Of a stretch of 64,000 bases of DNA, positions 1-8,469 are shown piece after piece. A program made the position numbers and the translations under genes. Location: assembly GCF_002024165.1 (NCBI RefSeq), contig NZ_MWQN01000001.1:930001-994000 (forward strand). Reading direction: 5' to 3'. The notes beneath the pieces were generated by a model. That model saw nothing but the letters and a program-made list of their open reading frames with translations. It ran no database searches and was not told the DNA's origin. Numbering within the stretch: position 1 is the first letter of the stretch; each line of letters opens with the position of its first letter. The stretch comes from Embleya scabrispora. GTDB taxonomy: Bacteria; Actinomycetota; Actinomycetes; Streptomycetales; Streptomycetaceae.

Positions 1-1074
1 GAGCCAGCCCAGCCCCGCCGCCGCGAGCAGCGCGCCGCCGACCATGAACGGCTTGGGCCCGTAGCGCGGCAGCAGCTGCGAGGCGAATCCCGCGCCGACC
101 GCGATCACCGCGCTGATCGGCAGGAACGCGAGCCCGGTCCGGAGCGGGCTGAAGCCCAGCACGTCCTGGACCCACAGGGTCAGGAAGAAGAACATCCCGA
201 AGATCGCCGCCGCCAGGCACAGCATGATGCCGTACGTACCGGCCCGGTTACGGTCGGCGAACATCCTCAGCGGGGTGATCGGCTGCCGGGAGTTGCGCTC
301 GATCGAGATGAAGAGCGCGAGCAGCACCACGGCCGCCGCGAACGCGCCGAGGGTGAACGCGTCGCGCCATCCCTCCTGCGCGGCCCGGATGAATCCGTAC
401 ACGAGCGAGCTGATGCCCAGCGTGGAGGTGAGCGCGCCGAGCAGGTCGAAGTGCCCCGGATGGCGCTCGGATTCGCGGATGTAGCGCGGCGTGGCCAGCG
501 CCAGCAGCACGCCGATCGGCACGTTGACGAAGAACACCCACCGCCAGTTCAACCACTCGACCAGGACCCCGCCCGCGAGCAGCCCGATCGCGCCGCCACC
601 GGCGGACACCGCCGCGAACACCCCGAACGCCCGGTTGCGGGCCGGACCCTCGGGAAACGTGGTGGTGATCAGCGCGAGTGCGGTCGGCGACGCGATGGCA
701 CCGCCGACACCCTGCAGCGCGCGGGCGGCGAGCAACTCCGGTGCGTTCTGCGCGAATCCGCCGAGCAGCGACGCGATCGCGAACAACAACACGCCGAAGA
801 TGAACACCCGGCGCCTGCCCAGGATGTCGCCCGCGCGCCCGCCGAGCAGCAGCAGCCCGCCGAAGGTCAGCGTGTACGCGTTGAGCACCCAGGACAGGCC
901 GGTGGTGGAGAAGTCCAACGACCGCTGGATGTGCGGCAGGGCGATGTTCACGATGGTGATGTCCAGGACCACCATCAACTGGCAGGAGGCGATCACCGCG
1001 AGCGCCGCGCCGTTGCCGCCGCTTCGCTTCGGTGCTGCGGCGGTCTGCGAGGGTGTCGCGTTCGGATGCGCCAT
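1..1074 (-). CDS. DHA2-type MFS drug efflux transporter, C-terminus cut by window edge
   Basis: This is a proton-coupled multidrug exporter of the 14-helix DHA2 (EmrB/QacA) family in the cytoplasmic membrane. The first 358 codons are present; the C-terminus lies beyond the left edge. Visible family marks are the first-helix motif DITIVNIALP, the loop motif GGRAGDILGRRR, and LQGVGGA in a later helix. Several hydrophobic helices follow. The ATG at 1072-1074 starts a short polar N-terminus (MAHPNATPSQT) before helix 1, as expected. It is codirectional with the serine hydrolase gene, 167 bp downstream of it, so it probably has its own promoter. Family assignment is firm; the substrate cannot be read from the sequence. 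Confidence 0.9.
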   Translation of the reverse strand, partial: MAHPNATPSQTAAAPKRSGGNGAALAVIASCQLMVVLDITIVNIALPHIQRSLDFSTTGLSWVLNAYTLTFGGLLLLGGRAGDILGRRRVFIFGVLLFAIASLLGGFAQNAPELLAARALQGVGGAIASPTALALITTTFPEGPARNRAFGVFAAVSAGGGAIGLLAGGVLVEWLNWRWVFFVNVPIGVLLALATPRYIRESERHPGHFDLLGALTSTLGISSLVYGFIRAAQEGWRDAFTLGAFAAAVVLLALFISIERNSRQPITPLRMFADRNRAGTYGIMLCLAAAIFGMFFFLTLWVQDVLGFSPLRTGLAFLPISAVIAVGAGFASQLLPRYGPKPFMVGGALLAAAGLGWL

Positions 1075-1241
1075 GGTGAGTCCCGCCGGGGGTTACGACC
1101 GCCGAGGCGTCGGTGCGACGCCCGCCGGCGGTGCGGGCCGTACCGGACGGGCCCACTCGTTCGACCGTAAACCCGCACCGGCCGACCCACCACCGGGCAC
1201 CGCGCGGGGTCGGGTCGGCGAACCCGCGCGGTGGAACCGGG

Positions 1242-2573
1242 TCAGGACGTCCGGGGGGTGGCGCGCACGCCCATGTGGAGGTACCGGCTGCCGTCGGCGA
1301 GGCGGTAGAAGACCACGCTGTCCCACAGCGCGGCGCCCTCGCGCTGCCCGACGAAGGTGGTCTCGTCGACCGGGGTGAGCGTCAGCTCCATGTCCGGCGA
1401 GATGTCGGCCAGCTCGCCGGTGGTCTGGATGAGCATGTGCAGCCGACCGTCCCGGACCGAGAGGGTGGTGCGGTTGCCCACCCGCTCGTAGACGCCGGCG
1501 TACTGCTCGACGTCCACCTCGGCCGGGGTCTCCGGCGGGCCCAGCTGCGGCGACATGGTGACGCCGGCCAGCGTGGCGAACAGCTCGGCGCCGAGCCCGC
1601 GTTGCAGAGCCGAGGTGTCGCCGCCGTTGGCCAGCAGGCACACCACGGTGCCGGTGTCGGGCACCACCCACAACATCGCCGACTGGCCGATGGTGTTGCC
1701 CGCGTGCATGATCACCCGGTGGCCGGACCACTCGTCGAGGATCCACCCGATCCCCCACTGCGGCGCGAGCGTGTACGGGTTCGGCAGATCCACCTGCGGC
1801 TCGGTCATCCCCGTCGGCTCGGCCAGCAGCTCGGTACCCAGGTGTGCCCGGCCGAAGGCGACCACGTCGCTCGCCCGCGCGCAGATCAGGCCGGCCGGCC
1901 CCATCGCCCGCGGCAGACCCCACACGGAGGTCGCCTTGCCGTCCTCCACGTGCCCCGTTGCCGCTCCGAACCGCAGCACGTCCTCGGGCAGCGTCCAGGT
2001 GTGGGTCAGGCCCAGGGGCTCGCAGATCTGCTCGCGCAGCGCCGCGTCCCAGGTCTTGCCGGTCAGCCGCTCGATGATCCGGCCGGCGATCACGAAGCCC
2101 GTGTTGCAGTAGGAGAAGCTCTCCCCGATGGGGTGGTTCTGGGTCAGGTCCGCGCAGGCCGCGACGTACTTCTCCAGACAGTCGTCGCCGCGCCCGGTGT
2201 CCAGGAACAGGTCGCCGTCGATGCCGGAGGTGTGGGTCAGCAGTTGCCGCACCGTCACCGACTTGGTCACCTCGGCGTCGGCGACCTTGAACTCGGGGAG
2301 CAGGTCGACGACCGGGGTGTCCAGGGTGAGCCGGCCCTGCTCGGCGAGGAGCACCAGCTGGGTGGCGGTCCAGACCTTGGTCACCGAGCCGATCTGGAAC
2401 AGCGAGTCGGTCGAGACGGGCGTACCGGTGTCCCGGTTGAGCACACCCGCGGCGAAGCTGTGCACCTCGCCGCCGTGCCAGAACGCGAGGCTCGCGCCCG
2501 GCACGTCGAACTCGGCGATCAGCTCGGCGAGGCGGGCATTCCAGTGCGCGGTGTCGACGACGGTTCCGGTCAT
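1242..2573 (-). CDS. Serine hydrolase of the class C beta-lactamase / penicillin-binding protein family
   Basis: A 443-residue protein with the serine beta-lactamase-like fold. The SxxK nucleophile motif is S63-V-T-K66, the YxN motif appears as YCN within FSYCNTGFVIAG, and the third motif is HAG in IMHAGNTIGQ, the HxG variant usual for class C-like esterases and peptidases. A C-terminal beta-rich domain of about 100 residues follows, as in many beta-lactamase-domain esterases. There is no signal peptide, so it is probably cytoplasmic and more likely an esterase or amidase than a true beta-lactamase. The ATG is chosen because GAAGG lies about 7 bases upstream. The gene lies 113 bp downstream of the histidine kinase gene and could be cotranscribed. 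Confidence 0.88.
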   Translation of the reverse strand: MTGTVVDTAHWNARLAELIAEFDVPGASLAFWHGGEVHSFAAGVLNRDTGTPVSTDSLFQIGSVTKVWTATQLVLLAEQGRLTLDTPVVDLLPEFKVADAEVTKSVTVRQLLTHTSGIDGDLFLDTGRGDDCLEKYVAACADLTQNHPIGESFSYCNTGFVIAGRIIERLTGKTWDAALREQICEPLGLTHTWTLPEDVLRFGAATGHVEDGKATSVWGLPRAMGPAGLICARASDVVAFGRAHLGTELLAEPTGMTEPQVDLPNPYTLAPQWGIGWILDEWSGHRVIMHAGNTIGQSAMLWVVPDTGTVVCLLANGGDTSALQRGLGAELFATLAGVTMSPQLGPPETPAEVDVEQYAGVYERVGNRTTLSVRDGRLHMLIQTTGELADISPDMELTLTPVDETTFVGQREGAALWDSVVFYRLADGSRYLHMGVRATPRTS

Positions 2574-2686
2574 GGGGCCTTCTTTCACGGGAGTCCGGAG
2601 GCGTACGGGCACGCTACGCGGACGACGCCCCGCTGCTGATGGTCGCGACGACGAACCCGAGCGCCGGTGTTCGTGTAAACGCACAA

Positions 2687-4213
2687 TCAGCGGGCGCGGT
2701 CGCCCCGACCCGCCCGAACCAGGCCGGATTCGTACGCCACCACCACCGCCTGGGCCCGGTCGCGCACGTCGAGCTTGGTCAGCAGATCCGCCTCCCTCCG
2801 CTCCAGAGCGGCCGGCTCCTCCCGTATCGCCGCGGCGATCTCGCCGTCGCCCTTGCCGGTCGCGAACAGGCGCAGCAGCGCCACCTCGGCCGGACTCAGC
2901 CGAGCCAGCCGCTCGGGTTCGGACGCGGGGTCGGCGCTCACCACCGGCACCGCCACCGGCGTCGCGGCGGGCGGCGGCTCCGGCTCCTCCCCCGCCAGCG
3001 GCAACGTCGCCGCCACCCGGAAACCGCCGTCGGCGACCCGCCCCGCCTCGAACGACCCGCCGTGTACGGCCACCCGCTCCCGCATCCCGACCAGCCCGTG
3101 CCCACCACCGGTCATCGCGTAGTCGCCGACGACCACCTCGCCGCCCCCGTCGTCGCGGATCTCCACGGCGACCGCCCCCGGCAGGTATTCCAGCCGCACC
3201 GTCGCCGTCGCCGCGTTCCCGGCGTGTTTGCGGGCGTTGGTCAGCGCCTCCTGGGTGATCCGGTACACCGCCAGACCCACCGGCAGCGGCAACGCGCGCG
3301 GCGCGCCCAGCACGCGCAGCTCGGTGGGCAGCCCGGCCAGGCAGGATTCGGCGATCAGCCGGGCCAGGTCGTCGACGCCGGGCTGCGGCGCGACCGAGGC
3401 CGCCTGGTCCGGGTCGTGGTCGCTGCGCAGTACGCCGAGCAGCTGCCGCATCTCGCCGAGCGCCACCCGGCCGGACGCCTCCAGGGTGAGCAGCGCCGCG
3501 CGGGCCGCCTCCGGGTCGCGGTCCAGGCTGGCCCGGGCGCCCCCGGACATCAGGTGCATCGTGGTGATGTGGTGCGCCACGATGTCGTGCAGTTCGCGGG
3601 CGATCCGGCGGCGCTCGTCGGACAGCGCCCGGTCGGCCAGCAGCGCGCGGTTGACCTCGAGCTGTCCCTGCCAGTGCCGTACCGCGGCGCTGACCCCGAG
3701 CACGAGGAGGGTCGCCACGACGTCGCCGCTGAACAGCCAGAGGAAGGACTCCGACGCGTTTCGATATCCCGTCGCCTGGGCCGCCAGTGTGGCCAGGGCC
3801 GCGAGCGCGACGGTCCGGGGCCGCCCCGCCAGGCCGACCGTGTACAACGCCACGGCCAGCGTGATACCGAAACGTTGCGGCATCGCGAGAGCGGTGTTGA
3901 GCGTCACGATCAGGGCGAGCGTGAACAACAGCACCGCCACCGGCGACCGACGGCGAAAGATCAGGCTCGCCGCCGTCGCGACCATGACCAGCGCGCCGAC
4001 CGCCCGCTCCCCCGGCCCGGCCGAGGGCAGCGTGAGAAACAAGCCGAACAGGTCCACGGCCCCCGCCACCGTGGCGATCAGGACGTCGGCCCGGGTACCG
4101 GCGTGGGCGCCCCGCCACCCGGTCGCCGACCCGGAGCCGGATTCGGTGGCGGTGAGGTCACGCCCGGTGACGGCCCTGCCGAGTGCGGCCATGGACACGG
4201 GGCCGTAGCCCAT
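2687..4213 (-). CDS. NarL-partner type histidine kinase with a C-terminal LuxR-like domain
   Basis: A 508-residue membrane sensor kinase. Several hydrophobic segments occupy roughly residues 45-175. The HisKA_3 dimerisation box follows (ERRRIARELHDIVAHH, phospho-acceptor His). The ATPase domain has the N-box in YRITQEALTNARKH and glycine boxes DDGGGE and GGGHGLVGMRER. After a proline-rich linker the last ~70 residues match the output domain of NarL-type response regulators (LSPAEVALLRLFATGKGDGEIA, then LLTKLDVRDRAQAVVVAYESGL). The stretch that should form the recognition helix reads EEPAALERREAD, unlike the usual SEATVKTHV pattern. No receiver domain and no separate response regulator gene lies nearby. 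AAGGAG sits 7 bases before the ATG. The start overlaps the end of the maleate isomerase reading frame by 56 bp. Confidence 0.88.
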   Translation of the reverse strand: MGYGPVSMAALGRAVTGRDLTATESGSGSATGWRGAHAGTRADVLIATVAGAVDLFGLFLTLPSAGPGERAVGALVMVATAASLIFRRRSPVAVLLFTLALIVTLNTALAMPQRFGITLAVALYTVGLAGRPRTVALAALATLAAQATGYRNASESFLWLFSGDVVATLLVLGVSAAVRHWQGQLEVNRALLADRALSDERRRIARELHDIVAHHITTMHLMSGGARASLDRDPEAARAALLTLEASGRVALGEMRQLLGVLRSDHDPDQAASVAPQPGVDDLARLIAESCLAGLPTELRVLGAPRALPLPVGLAVYRITQEALTNARKHAGNAATATVRLEYLPGAVAVEIRDDGGGEVVVGDYAMTGGGHGLVGMRERVAVHGGSFEAGRVADGGFRVAATLPLAGEEPEPPPAATPVAVPVVSADPASEPERLARLSPAEVALLRLFATGKGDGEIAAAIREEPAALERREADLLTKLDVRDRAQAVVVAYESGLVRAGRGDRAR

Positions 4214-5189
4214 CCGGGGTCTCCTTCCATGGGGAACGGCGTGCCAGTATTCCACCGTGGCGGAATAGGAACGAATCGCCGCAATATCCGCCCGCTCCGT
4301 GCAGCGCGCGCTTCCCCGGGGATGTGCCCTCCTCGGCCCGGACCCGCGAGTCGCGGGTCCGGGGCCGGGAGGGCTCGCGGTAGGCCCGTGGATCAGGCCC
4401 CCGCCGCCGCGCTCCCCGCCCCAGGGGCGCGTCGGCGAACGCCCCCGACAGCAGGTGTCCGGCACCCGGCGCGAAGGCCGGCAGGTCGAGGGCGCGCAGC
4501 ATCTGATGCACCGTGCACACCGCGGCCGAGACGACCGGCTTGCCCAGTCGCTGTTCGGCGTCCTCGATCGCGGCGAGCGACGGCATCTGTACGCACGCCG
4601 ACAACACCACCGCGTCCGCGTCGGCATGTGCGAGCCGGTCCGCGATGTCGGGCAGGCGCAGCGGGTCGTGCGCGGCCACGTCGAGGTTGTCCGGGATCTC
4701 CAGCGCCTCGAAGTCCAGCACCTCGATCCCCTCGTGCCCGAGGTAATCCACCACCGTGCGGGTCAGCGGCAGCATGTACGGCGCGACCAGCGCGACCTTG
4801 CGCGCGCCGATCGTGTGCAGCCCGTGCACGAGGGCGCCGGCGCTGGTGACCACGGGCGCGGGCGCGCCGTTCTCGACGGTGCGCCCGTGCAGGCGCTCCT
4901 CGGAGACCCGGTGGTAGCCCAGTCCCATGCTCATGATCGCCACCAGGCACGCGTAGCCGAGCACGTCCACCCGCGCGTCGGACAGTTCGACGGCGCAGCG
5001 GTCGGAGTCGGCGTCCATCGCCGCCAGTTGCTCGGGGGTGACGTGGGTCATCCGCATCCGGCTGGAGTGGAACGTGAAGCGCTCCGGGGCGACCGTCTCG
5101 CGGGCTCGCAGGATCGCGGGCACCTCGGTTTCCATCGTGACATTGGAACTCGGCACGATCTGGCCGACGCGGTAGGGGTGTTGACGCAC
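4158..5189 (-). CDS. Maleate cis-trans isomerase (Asp/Glu racemase superfamily) with unusual C-terminal tail
   Basis: Isomerises maleate to fumarate without cofactor, using two cysteines. The N-terminus YRVGQIVPSSNVTMETEVP is typical of maleate isomerases, and the two catalytic-type cysteines fall at C81 (LGYACLVAIMS) and C199 (LSACVQMPS), the spacing expected for the family. GTG is taken as start because AGGAGG precedes it by 9 bases. Family similarity ends near residue 250 (GAGHLLSGAF), but the frame stays open to residue 343 with an arginine-rich tail that runs into the kinase gene. A stop at 4393-4395 in another frame suggests stop loss or a frameshift. It is the last catabolic gene of the operon, 65 bp after the FAH gene. 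An arylmalonate decarboxylase-like role is a less likely alternative. Confidence 0.85.
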   Translation of the reverse strand: MRQHPYRVGQIVPSSNVTMETEVPAILRARETVAPERFTFHSSRMRMTHVTPEQLAAMDADSDRCAVELSDARVDVLGYACLVAIMSMGLGYHRVSEERLHGRTVENGAPAPVVTSAGALVHGLHTIGARKVALVAPYMLPLTRTVVDYLGHEGIEVLDFEALEIPDNLDVAAHDPLRLPDIADRLAHADADAVVLSACVQMPSLAAIEDAEQRLGKPVVSAAVCTVHQMLRALDLPAFAPGAGHLLSGAFADAPLGRGARRRGPDPRAYREPSRPRTRDSRVRAEEGTSPGKRALHGAGGYCGDSFLFRHGGILARRSPWKETPDGLRPRVHGRTRQGRHRA

Positions 5190-5254
5190 GGGAGGGGCCT
5201 CCTGCTGGTGCCGGTAAAGCTGATGCCGATAAGAGGGAGCGGGGCGGGTTCGGG

Positions 5255-6160
5255 TCAGCGGGCGTCGATCACCGGGTTGGTCAGCGTGCCGATGCGCTCG
5301 ACGGTCGCCTCGACCACGTCGCCCGGTCGCAGGTATTGCGGCGGGACCTGGGCCGCGCCGACCCCGGACGGCGAGCCGGTGGAGATCACGTCGCCGGGCT
5401 CCAGGGTCATCCCGGACGAGATGTCGGCGATCAGCCGAGGGATGTCGAACAACATGTGCCGGGTGTTGGACTTCTGCTTGACGTCGCCGTTGACCCGCAG
5501 CGACAGGTCGAGGGCCTGGGCGTCGGGGATCTCGTCGGCGGTGACCACGGCCGGGCCGAACGGGGCGTAGGAGTCCTGGCCCTTGGAGAAGAACCACTGC
5601 CCGGAGCGGCGCTGGTCCCGGGCGCTGATGTCGTTCATGATGCTGTAGCCGAACACGTGGTCCCACGCGTCGGCTTCGCTCACCTTGTAGGCGGTTCGGC
5701 CGATCACCACGGCGAGTTCGCATTCCCAGTCGAGCTGTGCGGTCAGGTCAGCGTTGTGCAGGATCGGGGCGCCCGGGCCGGTCACCGCGGTGGCGGGCTT
5801 TCCGAACAGCACCGGTCGCTCCGGGAGTTCCTTCGCGGTGTCGAGCGTGCGGTTGGACTCGGCCACGTGCTCGACGTAGTTGAGCCCGATGCCGATGATC
5901 TTCCCGGGGCGCAGCGGCGCGAGCAGCCGCACCTCGCCGGTGGGGTGCACGGTCCCGGCCGGGCGGTCGGCCGGCGCGCCGGCGAGCAGTTCGCGCGCGG
6001 TGTCGAGCGCGTCGGCGCCCGCCCGGATGAACGACAGCAGGTCGCCGGGGAGTTCGACGCCCGCGGCGGCGGCCAGGGCGGCCAGGTCCGTCACGTGCGC
6101 GCCGTCCTCGGCGCCCAGGCGGGGCGACGAGTCGCCGACGGTGTAGGTGACCAGGCGCAT
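5255..6160 (-). CDS. Fumarylacetoacetate hydrolase family protein, probable maleylpyruvate/fumarylpyruvate hydrolase
   Basis: A 301-residue metal-dependent C-C hydrolase of the FAH family. An N-terminal cap of about 75 residues precedes the catalytic domain. Signature stretches are KIIGIGLNYVEHVAES, the acidic metal ligands in DWECELAVVIG, GYSIMNDISARDQRR, and the glycine-rich end DVISTGSPSGVG. In this operon it would cleave the acylpyruvate left by gentisate ring opening. A maleate isomerase follows and no glutathione- or mycothiol-dependent isomerase is visible, so direct hydrolysis of maleylpyruvate to maleate and pyruvate is the simplest reading; fumarylpyruvate hydrolysis is the alternative. 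GAGGA precedes the ATG by about 7 bases. It follows the dioxygenase gene by 76 bp. Confidence 0.9.
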   Translation of the reverse strand: MRLVTYTVGDSSPRLGAEDGAHVTDLAALAAAAGVELPGDLLSFIRAGADALDTARELLAGAPADRPAGTVHPTGEVRLLAPLRPGKIIGIGLNYVEHVAESNRTLDTAKELPERPVLFGKPATAVTGPGAPILHNADLTAQLDWECELAVVIGRTAYKVSEADAWDHVFGYSIMNDISARDQRRSGQWFFSKGQDSYAPFGPAVVTADEIPDAQALDLSLRVNGDVKQKSNTRHMLFDIPRLIADISSGMTLEPGDVISTGSPSGVGAAQVPPQYLRPGDVVEATVERIGTLTNPVIDAR

Positions 6161-6236
6161 GGGGTGTCCTCACTGTCTTGCGTCCGGGCGGCGCGGTCGC
6201 GGCGCCTCGGGTGATGGGTGTGCGGGATGAACCGGC

Positions 6237-7352
6237 TCAGCCGGCCGGCGTCGGCTGGTGGCCGTCGTTGTCGGCGTACGCCTCTTCGCGGAAGAAGCCC
6301 AGCGAGCGCATCACGGGGAAGTCGTTGAACGAGAACAGCACCGCGTCCTCGCCCTGGTCGAGGTTGGCGTGCTCGTGCCAGGCCCACGCGGGCACCGCGA
6401 AGACGTCGCCCTCGTGCCATTCGAACCGCCGTCCGGCCACGATCGAGACGCCGTGGCCCTTGGCCGCGGTGTACACGACCGAGCCGGTGTGCCGGTGTGC
6501 CTTCGTCGCCTGGCCGGCGCGCAGGAGTTGGATGTGCGCGCTCATCGTGGGCATCACCGAGCCGCCGGTGGCGGGGTTGGTGTACTCCATGATCAGGCCG
6601 TCGTACGGCGATCCCTCGCTCGCCTTGGCCAGGTCGAGCAGCGCCTGGTAGGTGGGCTCCCATGGCCAGGCGAGCAGCGGCGAGTAGGGCCGGGTCCACC
6701 GTTCGATGCCGTACGGGACGAGGTTGCCGCCGTAGGTCAGGACGGAGGAGTTCACCACCTTGCCGGGCACCTGGTAGACGTCCGGGTGGACCTCGTAGAA
6801 GCCCGCGTCGAGCGCGTTGACCAGCGGAATGTCCAGGCCGTCCTGCCAGATCACCGGCGTGTCGTCGGACTCGTTGCCGTGCTCGTGCCAGGTCCCGTTC
6901 GGGGTGATCGCGAAGTCGCGGGCGCCGACCCGCAGTTTCTCGCCGTCGACGATCGTCCAGGCGCCGGTGCCTTCCAGGACGAACCGCAGCGCGGCGGCCT
7001 GGTGGCGGTGCGCGGTCATCGACTCGCCGGGCCCCATGATCTGCAGGCCGGTGTACAGCAGGCCCGCGGCGGCGCTGATGTCCCGGCGGCCGGGGTTGAC
7101 CAGCATGACCACTCGGCGGCCGGCGTCGTCGGCCTTGACCAGGTCGAGCGCCTTGCGCACCAGCGGGCGCAGTTCGGCGTAGCGCCACAGTGTGGGTACC
7201 GACTTGGGCTGCGGGTACCAGGGTTCGATCTCGTTTGCCACGGTCCACAGCGCGCCGGCCTCGCGGTCGGCCAATTCGGCGTAGTAGGCGCTCAGTTCCG
7301 GGGTGTCGGTGACTCGGGCCCGGCCCAGCATGTTGTCGTCCTGGGTGGTCAT
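6237..7352 (-). CDS. Gentisate 1,2-dioxygenase-like bicupin ring-cleavage dioxygenase
   Basis: A 371-residue bicupin that should bind Fe(II) and insert O2 to open gentisate to maleylpyruvate. Both cupin cores are visible: the first with AHRHQAAALRFVLEG and TPNGTWHEHGN, the second with KAHRHTGSVVYTA and AVPAWAWHEHAN, each supplying the His ligands. Length and two-domain layout match gentisate 1,2-dioxygenases; salicylate or 1-hydroxy-2-naphthoate dioxygenases are close relatives that sequence alone does not exclude, and a 5-hydroxyanthranilate dioxygenase is also conceivable. The start overlaps the nitrilase stop in an ATGA arrangement, with GAGGAG just upstream, so the two are translationally coupled. 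In the salicylate pathway known from Streptomyces sp. WA46 the equivalent enzyme is SdgD. Confidence 0.88.
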   Translation of the reverse strand: MTTQDDNMLGRARVTDTPELSAYYAELADREAGALWTVANEIEPWYPQPKSVPTLWRYAELRPLVRKALDLVKADDAGRRVVMLVNPGRRDISAAAGLLYTGLQIMGPGESMTAHRHQAAALRFVLEGTGAWTIVDGEKLRVGARDFAITPNGTWHEHGNESDDTPVIWQDGLDIPLVNALDAGFYEVHPDVYQVPGKVVNSSVLTYGGNLVPYGIERWTRPYSPLLAWPWEPTYQALLDLAKASEGSPYDGLIMEYTNPATGGSVMPTMSAHIQLLRAGQATKAHRHTGSVVYTAAKGHGVSIVAGRRFEWHEGDVFAVPAWAWHEHANLDQGEDAVLFSFNDFPVMRSLGFFREEAYADNDGHQPTPAG

Positions 7353-8413
7353 GTCTCCTCCTCGGGTACGGGGATCGCGGCGGGGGCGGGGGGCGGTGCG
7401 GCGGCGGGGTCGTGGGTGAACGTGATCGGGGACCGGGGCCGGTTGTCCACGTTCAGCGCGAAGACGTCGAAGCGGTTGTAGTGGCCGACGATGTCGTGCA
7501 TCTGCTTGGGCTGGATGCACTTGGCGAGGTCGATGTCGGCGTAGACGATGCCCTCGTCGTCGATCAGGGGTTCGCCGACGGGGCGCCCGTCCGGGCCGAA
7601 CACGCCGGAGTAGGCGCTGCGTTCGCGGCCCAGCTGCTTGCGCACCTCGTCGTCGTCGCCGGCGATGGCGTCGACGATCTCGGGTGAGATGGTCGAGCAG
7701 GCGACCACCGAGAAGACCTTGCCCTCGAAGCTGTGCGCGGCGGTGCGGACCGCGATCGCGTCGGCCATGTCGTAGTCGGCGGGCGCCACGGGCAGCGCGA
7801 TGTAGCTCGCGGCGTGCACGAGTTCGCCCTGGGCGAGCAGGGTGAAGCGGGCCAGGGTGTTGGTGTTCTCCCCGCAGGCGAGCACGCCGAGCGGGCCGAT
7901 CCCGGTCGGGTGCACGCGCAGCGAACTGCCGTCGCCGCCGGTCCAGGTCAGCTTCTCCGCCCAGGTGGGCACCAGCTTGCGGTGCACCCCGATCAGTTCG
8001 CCGTCGGCGTCGATGGTCAGCATGGTGTTGTACAGCACGCCCATGCTGTGCGGGCCGCGCTCGTTGACGCCGATCACCACCACCGCGCCGACCGCCCGGG
8101 CCGCCGCGCGCAGCGTTTCCACGTGCGGGCCCGGCACGTCCACCGAGGACCGGTACAGGCGTTCGTACCAGGGCGAGCCCTGGACCGGGTTCATCGTCCA
8201 GTTCCAGTACGGGTATCCGGGGACGAACGCCTCGGGGAAGACGATCAGTTCGGCGCCGTTGCCGGCGGCCTCGCGGATCAGTGCGACCGCCTTGGCCACG
8301 GTGGCGGCCGCGTCCAGATAGACCGGCGCGGCCTGGACGGCGGCGGCCTTGAACCGGGGCGGGTTGTCGCGTTGTGCGCCGGTGAGCACGATCGGCGGGG
8401 TGGGACCTGTCAT
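7349..8413 (-). CDS. Nitrilase (carbon-nitrogen hydrolase)
   Basis: A 354-residue enzyme that hydrolyses a nitrile to the carboxylic acid and ammonia. The catalytic triad is visible as Glu in VFPEAFVPGYPYW, Lys in GVHRKLVPTWAEKLTW and Cys in LACGENTNTLARF. These contexts and the length match true nitrilases of the aromatic/aliphatic branch rather than amidases or ureidopropionases. The ATG at 8411-8413 has GAGGAG about 7 bases upstream; an upstream in-frame ATG has no such site. Its position between the hydroxylase and the dioxygenase, coupled to the latter by a 4-base overlap, implies that an aromatic nitrile, or an aldoxime-derived nitrile, enters the same pathway. The exact substrate is unknown. 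Confidence 0.92.
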   Translation of the reverse strand: MTGPTPPIVLTGAQRDNPPRFKAAAVQAAPVYLDAAATVAKAVALIREAAGNGAELIVFPEAFVPGYPYWNWTMNPVQGSPWYERLYRSSVDVPGPHVETLRAAARAVGAVVVIGVNERGPHSMGVLYNTMLTIDADGELIGVHRKLVPTWAEKLTWTGGDGSSLRVHPTGIGPLGVLACGENTNTLARFTLLAQGELVHAASYIALPVAPADYDMADAIAVRTAAHSFEGKVFSVVACSTISPEIVDAIAGDDDEVRKQLGRERSAYSGVFGPDGRPVGEPLIDDEGIVYADIDLAKCIQPKQMHDIVGHYNRFDVFALNVDNRPRSPITFTHDPAAAPPPAPAAIPVPEEET

Positions 8414-8469
8414 GGCGGGCTCCTCGTGGTGCGCTGTTCGGTCGGCGGATACGAGGTCGGGGTGTCGGG

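Noticed and set aside
1113-4849. Long overlapping plus-strand frames across the hydrolase and kinase genes
   Set aside because: Same cause: absence of stops in GC-rich shadow frames. No family resemblance, while the minus strand carries full motifs.
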